Both the position numbers and the translations under genes were made by a program. Shown piece by piece: positions 26,677 to 35,205 of a stretch of DNA of 64,000 bases; the first letter of the stretch is position 1; each line of letters opens with the position of its first letter. Source of the DNA: Nocardia suismassiliense (GTDB lineage Bacteria; Actinomycetota; Actinomycetes; Mycobacteriales; Mycobacteriaceae); NCBI RefSeq assembly GCF_900269665.1, contig NZ_LT985361.1:6335933-6399932 (forward strand). Reading direction: 5' to 3'. The notes beneath the pieces were generated by a model. That model was not told the origin of the DNA. It made no database searches and saw only the letters and a list, made by a program, of their open reading frames with translations.

Positions 26677-27263
26677 CGGACCGCCTTTTCGGCCGAGCGC
26701 GACGCGAGCCAATCCTGGAAGCGCCGCCCGAGAATCACCGGGTTCTGCAGCAGCTTCGGCACATCGGTGGCATTGCCCACCGCGATGCGCACATGGAGAA
26801 ACACCGGGCCATCCAGACTCAGCACCTCGCCCAACCGTGCCGTCAGCTCCTCGGGATCGGCTGCGCGTCGCACTGTCCAGCCCGCCGCGGCGGCCAGCTC
26901 ACCCAGATCGATGCGTGCGCCGTAGGTCGGCAAATTGGCCGTCGCGCCGTACACCCCGTTGTCCAGCAACACCATCACCAGCTTCGACGGCCGCAGGAAG
27001 CCGCCGGTGGCAAGCACATTCGGGTTCATCAGCAACGATCCGTCCCCCTCGATCGTCCCCACCTTCGGCACCGCCGTGTCCGCGATCCCCAGCGCAATGC
27101 CGGTCGCGACGGAACCCGCCAACCCCATCGCATCGAGCAGATACAGATGATTCGGCCGATCCGCGACCGCCGCCAGCTCTCTACTCGAGGCAGCACAGGT
27201 CACCACCACCGGCAGGTCACCGGTCTGTGCGGCGATAATCCGCAGTGCGTCAATACGTTTCAC
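26673..27263 (-). CDS. TPP-dependent 2-keto-acid decarboxylase, beta subunit
   Basis: 196 residues, the C-terminal pyrophosphate-binding half of a split decarboxylase of the sulfopyruvate/phosphonopyruvate decarboxylase type. The TPP/Mg motif runs from EGDGSLLMNPNVLATGG to VLLDNGVYG (GDGS with DN at the end), and HLYLLDAMGLAGSVATGIAL is typical of this branch. GTG at 27263 is chosen: it lies just after the alpha-subunit stop at 27266, with an AAGGCGG upstream. It needs the alpha subunit to complete the active site. Substrate unknown. Confidence 0.85.
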   Translation of the reverse strand: MKRIDALRIIAAQTGDLPVVVTCAASSRELAAVADRPNHLYLLDAMGLAGSVATGIALGIADTAVPKVGTIEGDGSLLMNPNVLATGGFLRPSKLVMVLLDNGVYGATANLPTYGARIDLGELAAAAGWTVRRAADPEELTARLGEVLSLDGPVFLHVRIAVGNATDVPKLLQNPVILGRRFQDWLASRSAEKAVR

Positions 27264-27265
27264 GA

Positions 27266-27808
27266 TCAGGCCGCCTTGCCGTCGGTCGACCAGAAGTGCG
27301 CGAGCACCACCACCGGACGAAAAGTCATGCGCGCGTGCACCCCGGCCTCGGTGACCACCGCCTCCCAATCCGCAGGTCCACTGCGCCGGTCGAGTTCGAA
27401 GAACGGAATCCCGAACTGTTCGAGCACGCGGGGCACGTGCTGACTGAACGTGTGGATCATCGAGTTGTACTCACCGAGCCCACCGCGGGTGTTCGCCACG
27501 ATCAGCATGGGCAGGTGGTAGGCCACGTTGAACGTGGTCAGCGCGGTGAGCGCGTTACCGAAACCGTTGTCCTGCATGACGATCGCGCCGAGCTTGCCGG
27601 TCAGCGGCAGCGCGCCGATCAGCCCGGCCGCCTCCTCTTCCCTGGAGAGCGGGAACACCCGCTCGGAGCTGCCCGCGGCGCCGCCGCTGGTGTCGACCAG
27701 CGCCGTGATGACGGGTGCCACGCTCACCGATGGCACATAACCGACCAGATCGACCTCCGCCGCCCAGATACCACTGGCGACGGACGCCGCATACGAGTTG
27801 GAATTCAC
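27266..27808 (-). CDS. TPP-dependent 2-keto-acid decarboxylase, alpha subunit
   Basis: 180 residues, the N-terminal pyrimidine-binding half that pairs with the next gene. The catalytic glutamate that activates the cofactor is in VFPLSREEEAAGLIGAL; FNVAYHLPMLIVANTRG follows the ComD/sulfopyruvate decarboxylase pattern. The split into two short genes is typical of sulfopyruvate decarboxylase and unlike the single-chain benzoylformate type. It is the first gene of the catabolic operon, and its promoter carries the operator repeats at 27857-27897. Confidence 0.82.
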   Translation of the reverse strand: MNSNSYAASVASGIWAAEVDLVGYVPSVSVAPVITALVDTSGGAAGSSERVFPLSREEEAAGLIGALPLTGKLGAIVMQDNGFGNALTALTTFNVAYHLPMLIVANTRGGLGEYNSMIHTFSQHVPRVLEQFGIPFFELDRRSGPADWEAVVTEAGVHARMTFRPVVVLAHFWSTDGKAA

Positions 27809-27856
27809 CGAATGTCCCTTCGCCGGACCGGCTGCTCGAACGCAGCCCCTTTGGTG

Positions 27857-27897
27857 TCTGCAACATACTACTCATCATGAGTAGCATGCAACACTCA
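27857..27897. promoter_or_regulatory. Operator repeats at the catabolic promoter
   Basis: On the plus strand ATGAGTAGCATGCAAC starts at 27877. On the minus strand the near copy ATGAGTAGTATGTTGC starts at 27875 and runs down to 27860. The two are back to back, forming the perfect palindrome CTACTCAT-C-ATGAGTAG at 27868-27884. The same motif recurs before the MFS gene at 30135, which suggests binding by the GntR protein encoded between them. Confidence 0.65.
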
Positions 27898-27934
27898 AAT
27901 ATGCGTGACACCGATCAGGATTCGGCCGGGACTG

Positions 27935-28654
27935 TCAGTAGATGACTTGGTCGCCCTCGGGCACGGACACCGAGACCCACCGCCGCCACTCCGCGACCAG
28001 GCCGCGGTTGTCGTCGCTGCTGTGCGCGACGAGCAGATCACCCGAGCGCACCAGGTGTTTGCGCATCGCGCGCTCGGCACCGACGCCGTCGCGCTTACGC
28101 AGTGCATCGATGATGGCCCAGTGGTCTTTCAGCGCGGTGTCGACGGTCTGATACCGCGGCACGCTGTGCCTGCCGTCCAGGGCCAGCGTCTGCCGCAGCT
28201 CGTTGACCACCTTGGCCAGCCTGCGATTACCGCTGGCTTCCAGGATCAGCTCGTGCAGCCGCTCGTCGGCGGCGAAGTATTCGGTGCCGCCATCGGCCGT
28301 CCGTTCCATGATCCGGTACTCGGCCAGCATGGCTTCGTCGTCGCGGCTGGTCAGCACTGCGGCGGCACTGCGGCAGGCGGGCGGTTCCAGCAGCACCCGC
28401 AGGCTGCACAGGTCGACGATGCCGCGCCCGTCCTGCCCGAGCACCCTGGCGCCGCGATTGCGTTCGATCTTGACCAGGCCCAGATCGGCCAGCTTCAACA
28501 GCGCTTCCCGCACCGGCGTCCGCGAGGCGCCGAACCGCTCGCCCAGCTCACGGGACGAATACAGGATGCCGCGCTCGAGCCGCCCCTGCCGGATCGCGTC
28601 CCTGATCTCGGCAGCGATCTGCTCGGACTTGCTGTCTACCGCATCCTGCGACAA
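27935..28654 (-). CDS. GntR/FadR-family transcriptional regulator
   Basis: 239 residues. An N-terminal winged helix (AEIRDAIRQGRLERGILYSS, LGERFGASRTPVREALLKLA, VKIERNRGARVL) is joined to an all-helical FCD ligand domain at about 85-220 with metal-site-like histidines (FAADERLHELILEASGN, LKDHWAIIDALRKRD). Such proteins repress sugar-acid and organic-acid operons until substrate binds. It sits between the permease gene and the enzyme operon, all on the minus strand, and probably controls both. Confidence 0.92.
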   Translation of the reverse strand: MSQDAVDSKSEQIAAEIRDAIRQGRLERGILYSSRELGERFGASRTPVREALLKLADLGLVKIERNRGARVLGQDGRGIVDLCSLRVLLEPPACRSAAAVLTSRDDEAMLAEYRIMERTADGGTEYFAADERLHELILEASGNRRLAKVVNELRQTLALDGRHSVPRYQTVDTALKDHWAIIDALRKRDGVGAERAMRKHLVRSGDLLVAHSSDDNRGLVAEWRRWVSVSVPEGDQVIY

Positions 28655-28680
28655 GGCACCTCTTCACGACCGAGAGCAAC

Positions 28681-28719
28681 GGGAAATCGCCCGTGGCACA
28701 CCGTCCCCGGGCGATTCCC
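28681..28719 (-). terminator. Terminator after the MFS permease gene
   Basis: GGGAAATCGCCCG (28681-28693) pairs with CGGGCGATTCCC (28708-28719) with one bulged base, just after the MFS stop and before the GntR gene. No T-run follows, so it is an intrinsic-terminator-like hairpin only. Confidence 0.5.
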
Positions 28720-28731
28720 CAGCATAGTCGC

Positions 28732-30066
28732 TCAGACAGTCTCCACCGACGAGGCGCGACGTGGCCTGGAACGCGCGGCGATCACGCCGATCACGAGCAA
28801 CGCGCCGACGTTGGCCATGATCATCACGGCGATGGCGAAACCGGTGCGCCCGCCGGAGAAGTCCTTGATCCAGCCGAACGCATACGGGCTGACGAACCCG
28901 GCCGCGTTGCCGAGCGAGTTGATCAGCGCGATACCGCTGGCCGCGCCCGCGCCCGCCAGATACGCCGTCGGCACCGACCAGAACAGGGGTTTCGCGGTCT
29001 GCGCGGCCATCGTGGCCACCGTGATCGCGGCGAACGCCACCAGCGGTGACCCGAGCGCGAACGCCGTGATGGCGAACGCGACCACCGAGATGCCCAGGGC
29101 GACCAGCACCGGCCGCGACGCCCCCTCAGCCCGGCCCAGCCGGCCGGTGACGTCCATCCCGATAGCGGCCAGCAGGAACGGCACCGCCGACAACCAGCCG
29201 ATCTGGGTGCTACTCAGCCCGTCACCGACCTCCTTGACCACCGTCGGCATCCAGTACGCCAGCGGATACGCACCGCACAGCACCAGGAAGTAGGCCAGGC
29301 ACAGCGCGAGCACGCGTTTGTTCCGCAGCGCCGCCAGATGACCGGCGGGTGCCGTGCGCGCACGTTCGGCGTTCTCGGCCGCCAGCGTCTCGACCAACCA
29401 GGTCCGCTCGGCCTCGCTGAGCCACTTTGCCTCCCTTGGCGTTTCGGTGAGCGCGACGAAGAAGACGCCGCCGAGCAGCACCGCGGGCAGGCCGCCGACG
29501 ACGAACACCCAGCGCCAGCCGTCCAAACCCAGTGCGCCGTCGAAGGTGTCGAGGATCCAGCCGTTGAGCGGACTGCCCAGCACACTGGCCACCGGGATGG
29601 CTACCATCACCGTCGAGATCACCTTGGCGCGTTGGGCATTCGGGTACCAGCGGGTCAGATACACCAGGATGCCGGGGAAGAAGCCCGCCTCCGCGACGCC
29701 GAGCAGGAAACGCAGCACGTAGACCATCTCGACACTCGTCGCGAACGCGGTCAAGGTGGCGATGATGCCCCAGGTCAACAGGATTCGGCTGAGCCAGATC
29801 CGGGCGCCGACCTTGTTCATGATGATGTTGCTCGGCACCTCCGCCAGCACGTAACCGACGAAGAAGATGCCCGCCGCGAACCCGTACTGGGTCGCGGTCA
29901 TGCCGAACGTCTCCTCCATGCCGAACTTGGCGAAGCTGATGTTGATCCGATCGATGTAGCTCACGATGTAGCCGATCATCAGCAACGGCACGATCCGGCG
30001 GGTGATCTTCCGGATGGTGTTCGCTTGCAGCACGTCCCCCTCGACCCGGGGAATCGAACTATTCAT
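28732..30066 (-). CDS. MFS permease of the anion:cation symporter family
   Basis: 444 residues with about 12 membrane segments. The start of the transport domain (IVPLLMIGYIVSYIDRINIS) and FAAGIFFVGYVLAEVPSNII, GVAEAGFFPGILVYLTRWYP are typical of the ACS family that imports organic anions such as tartrate, glucarate, galactonate and phthalate by proton symport. GGAGGAAAGAG precedes the ATG at 30066, which rules out the upstream Met at 30084. It is the likely importer for the catabolic operon downstream. Confidence 0.92.
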   Translation of the reverse strand: MNSSIPRVEGDVLQANTIRKITRRIVPLLMIGYIVSYIDRINISFAKFGMEETFGMTATQYGFAAGIFFVGYVLAEVPSNIIMNKVGARIWLSRILLTWGIIATLTAFATSVEMVYVLRFLLGVAEAGFFPGILVYLTRWYPNAQRAKVISTVMVAIPVASVLGSPLNGWILDTFDGALGLDGWRWVFVVGGLPAVLLGGVFFVALTETPREAKWLSEAERTWLVETLAAENAERARTAPAGHLAALRNKRVLALCLAYFLVLCGAYPLAYWMPTVVKEVGDGLSSTQIGWLSAVPFLLAAIGMDVTGRLGRAEGASRPVLVALGISVVAFAITAFALGSPLVAFAAITVATMAAQTAKPLFWSVPTAYLAGAGAASGIALINSLGNAAGFVSPYAFGWIKDFSGGRTGFAIAVMIMANVGALLVIGVIAARSRPRRASSVETV

Positions 30067-30098
30067 CTCTTTCCTCCACAGCACAGAGCCAGCTGTGA

Positions 30099-30154
30099 TG
30101 GCATGCCACCTAGATAAGTAACATGTCTCACTTGATGAGTGGCATGCTACTCAT
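30099..30154. promoter_or_regulatory. Operator of the MFS permease promoter
   Basis: ATGAGTGGCATGCTACTCAT at 30135-30154 is palindromic except for one base pair and shares ATGAGTRGCATGC with the site at 27877. A smaller palindrome TGGCATGCCA lies at 30099-30108. Both lie upstream of the permease start at 30066. Confidence 0.65.
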
Positions 30155-30201
30155 GCTGTGACGCGGCGCACAAGACTTTCGCTGACGTGTCGAGAAAACG
30201 G

Positions 30202-30238
30202 CGACGGCCGGTCCGGGATGTTCCCGGACCGGCCGTCG
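30202..30238 (-). terminator. Strong intrinsic terminator of folD
   Basis: A perfect 17-base stem, CGACGGCCGGTCCGGGA (30202-30218) and its complement (30222-30238), with a three-base loop, 20 bases after the folD stop. On the minus strand it is followed by CCGTTTTC, a short T-tract, so it is a good intrinsic terminator. Confidence 0.85.
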
Positions 30239-30258
30239 GTCTGCGTTGCTGTGGCCTG

Positions 30259-31110
30259 TCAGCTGCTCGCGTTCTCTGCGGCAACGACGACGTGCCGCAT
30301 GAGCAGCGCGGTGGTGACGGGCCCGATGCCGCCGGGCACCGGGCTGAGGGCGGCGGCCTTGCCGCGCACCGACTCCGCGTCGACATCGCCGATGATGCCG
30401 CCGTCGGCGGCCTCGTTGGTGCCGACGTCGATGACGACCGCACCCTCGCGCACGTGCTTACCGGTGACCAGGCCGATGCGTCCCGCCGCGGCCACCACGA
30501 TGTCGGCGGCCGAGGTGACCGCGGGCAGGTCGGTGGTCCGCGAATGGCAGACGGTGACGGTGGCGTTCTCGGCGAGCAGCAGCTGGGCGAGCGGCTTGCC
30601 GACGATGTTCGAGCGGCCGACGACCGCGACATGCCGACCCTCGAGCGGGATTTCGTGCCGCTTCAGCAACTCGACCACCGCCTCGGCGGTGGCGGGCACG
30701 AAGCCGTCCAGCCCGGAGGCGAGCAGGCCGAGCGAGAGCGGGCTCACGCCGTCGACGTCCTTGGTCGCGACGATCGCGGAGCTCACGTCGTCGAGGGAGA
30801 TGCCGGCGGGCAGCGGGGTCTGGAGCATGATCGCATCGGTCGCGCTGTCCGCACTGCGCGCCGCGAGCTCCGCACGGATCGTGTCCGCGCTCGCGTCGGC
30901 GCCGAGATCCACGGTGTCGCAGGCGATTCCGAGACGCTCGGCGGCCTTGCGCAGCGAGTTCACGTACCAGGCGCTGGCCGGGTCGTCGGTCGCCACGACC
31001 AGGGCCAGGCGCGGTGCGGCGCCCGCCTCGGTGCGAGCGGCGGCGCGCTGCTTGGTGTCGGCGTTGATGGCGGCGGCGAGTTCCTTGCCGGTCAGCGAAA
31101 CGGTATCCAC
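30259..31110 (-). CDS. folD: FolD paralogue lacking the cyclohydrolase lysine
   Basis: 283 residues of the methylene-tetrahydrofolate dehydrogenase/cyclohydrolase family. Substrate and NADP motifs are kept: MLQTPLPAGI, ATKDVDGVSPLSLGLL, VAVVGRSNIVGKPLAQLLL, VIDVGTNEA and SPVPGGIGPVTTALLMRH. In the usual YVxxK active-site motif the sequence here is Y49-V-N-S-L53: the lysine (Lys54 in E. coli, Lys56 in human) is leucine. In the human enzyme loss of this lysine abolishes the cyclohydrolase step but leaves dehydrogenase activity. It is therefore probably a dehydrogenase only, or has a changed role. Confidence 0.9.
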   Translation of the reverse strand: MDTVSLTGKELAAAINADTKQRAAARTEAGAAPRLALVVATDDPASAWYVNSLRKAAERLGIACDTVDLGADASADTIRAELAARSADSATDAIMLQTPLPAGISLDDVSSAIVATKDVDGVSPLSLGLLASGLDGFVPATAEAVVELLKRHEIPLEGRHVAVVGRSNIVGKPLAQLLLAENATVTVCHSRTTDLPAVTSAADIVVAAAGRIGLVTGKHVREGAVVIDVGTNEAADGGIIGDVDAESVRGKAAALSPVPGGIGPVTTALLMRHVVVAAENASS

Positions 31111-31354
31111 GCTGTCATACCTTATCCGGGGCCGCGCGGGCCGCCGCGACTGCGCCCGGCAAGCCCGCCCGGTTTGTCCCGATGCCAGAAATAAGCCGCA
31201 GAATCCGCCCGGCTAATACGCGATTTCCAGATCACCCCGCCGTATCGTGATCCCTGCTTGCCCATGGCTAACTGCCAGCACGTGCCAGACCCGTTTCTTG
31301 CAGATCGTTCAGCTCGCTGATCAACAGCATTTTCGCGGAAAGGTGTCGACTGTA

Positions 31355-32224
31355 GTGAAGATCTCGAGGCACTCGAAACAGCTAGCCGCGGCGTTGTTCG
31401 CGGCCATCACCCTCACCGGCCTGGCCGGCGTCCCGGCCCAGGCCGACGTGACCGACGACCTCTACAACTCCGCCCAGCGCAACTTCACCGACGGTAACGA
31501 CGTCGCAGGCCGCGCCGACCTGCGCGCCCTGATCGGCGCCGACCCCGCCGACGCCGACGCGCTGTCACTGCAGGCCATCTGGTCGCACTACGCGGGTGAC
31601 CTGCCTGCACTCGCCGACGCGATGGCGCGGCTCAACGCCGTCGACCCCGGCAAGGCGGCGGGCACCAACCACGTGCTCAACGCCATCGGCGCGGCGGTCG
31701 GCACGTTGCCGAATCCGTTGCCCGCGTTGGTCGGACCGCAGACCGGCATCGTCGTGCTCGGCTACGGCCTGCTGCCGGACGGCGCGCTGCGCCCGGAACT
31801 GGTGAACCGGTTGACCGCAGCCTGGCTGCAGTCGATCGCCTCGCCGCTGTCCCCCATCGTGGTGACCGGCGGCAACCCGCAGAACGGCATCACCGAGGCG
31901 GACGCGATGGCAGGCTGGCTGATCGGCCACGGCGTGCCCCCGAACCGGATCCACGTGGAGGGTCGCGCGGGGTCGACCGTGCAGAACGCCTTGTTCAGCA
32001 CGAAGCTGCTGCGCGATGTCGGCGCGACGAGCGCGGTGGTCGTCACTTCGCCCAACCACATCCGGCGCGCCGTCGCCGACTTCATCGTGGCGGGCACCAC
32101 CGTGGTCGGCGCGACCACCTCGCTGGAGCAGCTGGTCTCCCAGTTGCCGCCGCCGGCCAGGCAGTCGCAGCGGGGCATCTATCTCGATGCCACGCGCACC
32201 TTCGAATTGGCCACTTCGCGCTGA
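31355..32224 (+). CDS. Secreted YdcF/DUF218-family protein
   Basis: About 289 residues. A signal peptide (HSKQLAAALFAAITLTGLAG, then VPAQA) is followed by a helical region and a DUF218 (YdcF/ElyC-like) domain: IVVLGYGLLPDGALRPELVN, PIVVTGGNPQNGITEADAM, RIHVEGRAGSTVQNALFS and VVTSPNHIRRAV. Members are thought to bind nucleotides or act in envelope assembly. GTG at 31355 places the basic K-I-S-R-H just before the hydrophobic core; a GTG at 31343 is also possible. The protein should lie outside the membrane. Confidence 0.82.
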   Translation: MKISRHSKQLAAALFAAITLTGLAGVPAQADVTDDLYNSAQRNFTDGNDVAGRADLRALIGADPADADALSLQAIWSHYAGDLPALADAMARLNAVDPGKAAGTNHVLNAIGAAVGTLPNPLPALVGPQTGIVVLGYGLLPDGALRPELVNRLTAAWLQSIASPLSPIVVTGGNPQNGITEADAMAGWLIGHGVPPNRIHVEGRAGSTVQNALFSTKLLRDVGATSAVVVTSPNHIRRAVADFIVAGTTVVGATTSLEQLVSQLPPPARQSQRGIYLDATRTFELATSR

Positions 32225-32238
32225 GCACGCCCGCGCCC

Positions 32239-32265
32239 GGGGTCCGCACGAGGGTGCGGATCCCC
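32239..32265. terminator. Hairpin between the YdcF-like and methyltransferase genes
   Basis: GGGGTCCGCAC (32239-32249) pairs with GTGCGGATCCCC (32254-32265) with one bulge, 14 bases after the stop of the YdcF-like gene. A likely terminator without a T-run. Confidence 0.5.
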
Positions 32266-32335
32266 GGCGGGCGAGCGAGATCACGGGGAAATTCGCTGGC
32301 TGCGCCCGGTCCGCGCACGGCAGGATGGCCGAGTG

Positions 32336-33148
32336 ATGGCAGCAGGTAGTACCGAAGAAGTGGTCGCGTCCTTACGCGCGGCGGGCTGCGTTTTTGCCGA
32401 GGACGAGGCCCGCCTGCTCACCGCCGCCGCCGCGGAAACCGGCGCGGACCTCGACGACCTGGTCGCGCGGCGGGTCGCAGGCACGCCGCTGGAGTATCTG
32501 CTCGGCTGGGCCGAGTTCCACGGGCTGCGGGTCGCGGTCGCCCCGGGTGTTTTCGTGCCGCGGCAGCGCACCGCGTTCCTGGTGGAAGAGGCGGCCCGCT
32601 TGACCCGAGCGCGGCACCGGCATTCGGTCGTGGTCGATTTGTGTTGTGGCTCAGGCGCTTTGGGGCTGGCGCTGGCCACCCTCCTGGCCGCCGAGCACAC
32701 CGCCGTGACGCTTGCCGCCGCCGATATCGACCCGATCGCCGTCGACTGCGCCCGCCGCAACCTCACCCCGCTCGGCGCGCCGGTCTATCAGGGCGACCTC
32801 TTCGAACCACTACCCGAGGAACTGCTCGGCTGCATCGACATCCTGCTCGCCAACACCCCTTACGTCCCGTCCGAGATGATCGCGCACATGCCGCCGGAGG
32901 CCCGCGATCACGAACCGCGCAGCGCCCTCGACGGCGGACCCGACGGTCTGGACATCTTCCGCCGCGTCGCCGAAGGTGCTCGATCCTGGCTGGCCCCGGG
33001 CGGTCATCTGCTGGTCGAGTCCAGTGAGGAGCAGGCTCCCGCGGCGATCGCGGTGCTCACCGAGCAGGGGCTCGCAGGCCGGATCGCCGAATCCGACGAG
33101 CACTACGCCACCGTCGTGATCGGAACCAGAGCAACCGACGGGGCGTAG
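32336..33148 (+). CDS. PrmC-related N5-glutamine methyltransferase (TIGR03704 type)
   Basis: About 270 residues. An N-terminal helical domain (EDEARLLTAAAAETGADLDD) and VAGTPLEYLLGWAEFHGLRV recall PrmC/HemK; the SAM-binding region is VVVDLCCGSGALGLALA. The catalytic motif is NTPY (LLANTPYVPSEM) instead of NPPY, as in the TIGR03704 group whose substrate is not known. It is therefore not the main release-factor methyltransferase. A GTG at 32333 directly before the ATG could also start it. Confidence 0.88.
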   Translation: MAAGSTEEVVASLRAAGCVFAEDEARLLTAAAAETGADLDDLVARRVAGTPLEYLLGWAEFHGLRVAVAPGVFVPRQRTAFLVEEAARLTRARHRHSVVVDLCCGSGALGLALATLLAAEHTAVTLAAADIDPIAVDCARRNLTPLGAPVYQGDLFEPLPEELLGCIDILLANTPYVPSEMIAHMPPEARDHEPRSALDGGPDGLDIFRRVAEGARSWLAPGGHLLVESSEEQAPAAIAVLTEQGLAGRIAESDEHYATVVIGTRATDGA

Positions 33149-33162
33149 CTTCCGGCGCTCCG

Positions 33163-34239
33163 TTATGCCGCGACTGCTGCCGCGGCGTCGACGATGCCGT
33201 ACCCGTACAACGGGGTGTAGACCCCACGCAGCGGACCGGGGACGAACGGCGTACGCGCGGTGCGAAGGATGGCGCTGTAGATATCCGGCACGCTCCGCCC
33301 TTGCGCGGCCAGCAGCGCTGCGACACCCGCGACGTGCGGGCTTGCCATCGACGTCCCGGCGACCGCGTCGTAGTCGCCCTGACCGCAGCTGCCGGTCCCG
33401 GTCCCCCGCGGGACCGAAGACCACACGTTGTCATCGCAATTGATCAGTCCCGCACCGCCGGGAGCCGAGACGATCTTCAGATCCGGTTTGAGACCGAAGT
33501 GTGAGTACCAGCCCTTGAGCTCTTGGCGGTCGGTGCCGACCACACAGATCACGTCACGGGTGAACGCGGGATCCAGGCACAGCGGAAGGGAGGTGTTGCC
33601 CGACGCGGCGACGACCGCGACACCCTTGCTCACCGCGTAGGCGATCGCATCGGACAGTCGCTTTTCGATCCCGATCACGGCCAGCAGTTGGTCGTTGGGC
33701 AGCCCGCTCAAGCTCAGGTTGACGACGTCCGCGCCGTGATCGACCGCCCAGCGCACGCCCTCGCCGATGTCCTCGTAGGTGCCGATGTTCTCGACCACCT
33801 TCACCGGCATGATCTGCGCGTCCGGTGCGACCCCGGCGATACCGATGCCGTTGCCGGTCGCCGCGGCGGCGATGCCCGCCACGTGGGTGCCGTGCACGTC
33901 GATGGTCGAGCCGACGCCGTCCGGCCCCTTCCAGTCGCCGTTGCCACACGGCCGCTGTCCGTCGGGACATCCGGTGAAAGTGGCGCCGGGGACGAGCTTG
34001 CCTTGCAGATCCGGGTGGTCCAGGTCGACGCCGGAGTCGACGATCGCGATCACGACACCGGCGCCGGTACTCGTCGGCCAAGCCTGGGTGGCCTTGATCT
34101 GGGTGAGACCCCACTGTTTGCCGAACAGGGGATCATTGGTCGCCGCATTCGCGGGGGTGGCCAGTGCGACCACCGTCGCGGCAATCGTGCTTACGGTCAG
34201 GCAGAGCGTCATCGAGGTCCAGCTGCGCTTGGTCCGCAT
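33163..34239 (-). CDS. Secreted S8 family serine protease (subtilase)
   Basis: 358 residues. A signal peptide (MTLCLTVSTIAATVVALATP, then ANA) precedes the mature enzyme. The catalytic triad is visible: Asp in VIAIVDSGVDLDHPDL, His in DVHGTHVAGIAAA, Ser in AGTSMASPHVAGVAALL; the oxyanion Asn is in VVAASGNTS. There is no long propeptide or C-terminal anchor, so it is probably released. TTGGAG lies before the ATG at 34239. A subtilisin/thermitase-like extracellular protease, possibly for nutrition. Confidence 0.92.
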   Translation of the reverse strand: MRTKRSWTSMTLCLTVSTIAATVVALATPANAATNDPLFGKQWGLTQIKATQAWPTSTGAGVVIAIVDSGVDLDHPDLQGKLVPGATFTGCPDGQRPCGNGDWKGPDGVGSTIDVHGTHVAGIAAAATGNGIGIAGVAPDAQIMPVKVVENIGTYEDIGEGVRWAVDHGADVVNLSLSGLPNDQLLAVIGIEKRLSDAIAYAVSKGVAVVAASGNTSLPLCLDPAFTRDVICVVGTDRQELKGWYSHFGLKPDLKIVSAPGGAGLINCDDNVWSSVPRGTGTGSCGQGDYDAVAGTSMASPHVAGVAALLAAQGRSVPDIYSAILRTARTPFVPGPLRGVYTPLYGYGIVDAAAAVAA

Positions 34240-34343
34240 AGTCTGCTCCAAGAATCGATGCCCGATCTTTTGGGCCGGGCGTGTGCTGACTTCATCCCGG
34301 CCCGAGGACATCGCGTTACTGAACGGTTGCTGACGGCGGTCGC

Positions 34344-35174
34344 TTACTTCTTGCGGCCGGTGAATTCGTCCATCGAGTGGTAGACGCCGACTGAGTTGAG
34401 GAACAGGTCGCGCAACTTGATCGGCAGGATGCCCGACAGCGCCTTGTTGAGGCGGGAGGTCCACGGCAGGATCACCAGCGGGTTACCGTTCTTCATCTCG
34501 CGCCAGGAGGTGTCGACCACGGCGTCCTGCTCGAGGATCGGGGTGAACAGGAAACCCTTTGCGCCGTCGAACATTCCGGTGTTGATGTAGGTCGGGCAGA
34601 CCGTGGTGACCTTCACGTGGTCGTGGCCCGCCTGCTCCAGTTCGATGCGCACCGAGTCGGACCAGCCGAGCGCCGCCCACTTGGAGGCGGCGTAGACGCT
34701 CATCCGCGGATTCGACACCAACCCTGCGGAGGAGGCGATGGTCAGCACCCTGGCCTCGGTCGAACCGGCCACCATGGCGGGCAGGAATTCGAGGGTGACG
34801 TACATCGGGGCGTGCGCGTTGATCGCCATCGTCTTCTCGATGTCGGCGCGGTTCCCGGTTTCCCAGAAGTAGTTGTTGCCCCGCACGATTCCCGCGTTGT
34901 TCACCAGGATGTCGATGGTGCCGACCTCGGCACGCACCGACTCCGCCGCCTCGGTGATGGCCGCGGGCACGGACACGTCGACCACGAAGTGATGGATGGT
35001 GCCGCCGAGACCGGTGAGCTCCGCGGCGGTCTCCTTCAGGGCGACCTCGTTGATGTCCCACAGCACCACCGCGGCCGCGCCCTCACGCACCGCGCGCTCG
35101 GCGAACAGCTTGCCGAGGCCCATCGCGGCGCCCGTGACGAGAACCTTCTTGCCCGCAACCGTGTCGAGTTTCAT
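34344..35174 (-). CDS. Short-chain dehydrogenase/reductase
   Basis: 276 residues. A Rossmann fold with the coenzyme motif VLVTGAAMGLGKLFAE, NNAG (ILVNNAGIVRGN), the catalytic serine in LTIASSAGLVSNP and the YxxxK in VYAASKWAALG. The aspartate after strand 2 (VVLWDINEV) favours NAD(H). It probably oxidises an alcohol or reduces a ketone of lipid origin. It lies 31 bases downstream of an aldehyde dehydrogenase gene on the same strand, a frequent pair that takes alcohol to acid. Confidence 0.9.
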   Translation of the reverse strand: MKLDTVAGKKVLVTGAAMGLGKLFAERAVREGAAAVVLWDINEVALKETAAELTGLGGTIHHFVVDVSVPAAITEAAESVRAEVGTIDILVNNAGIVRGNNYFWETGNRADIEKTMAINAHAPMYVTLEFLPAMVAGSTEARVLTIASSAGLVSNPRMSVYAASKWAALGWSDSVRIELEQAGHDHVKVTTVCPTYINTGMFDGAKGFLFTPILEQDAVVDTSWREMKNGNPLVILPWTSRLNKALSGILPIKLRDLFLNSVGVYHSMDEFTGRKK

Positions 35175-35205
35175 CCGTCCCTATCCCTGTCGATGTCGCT
35201 GAAAG

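Noticed and set aside
25384..26925. Forward frame of 513 codons opposite the aldehyde dehydrogenase
   Set aside because: Arg/Gly/His-rich shadow; the reverse strand holds an intact enzyme with all catalytic residues.
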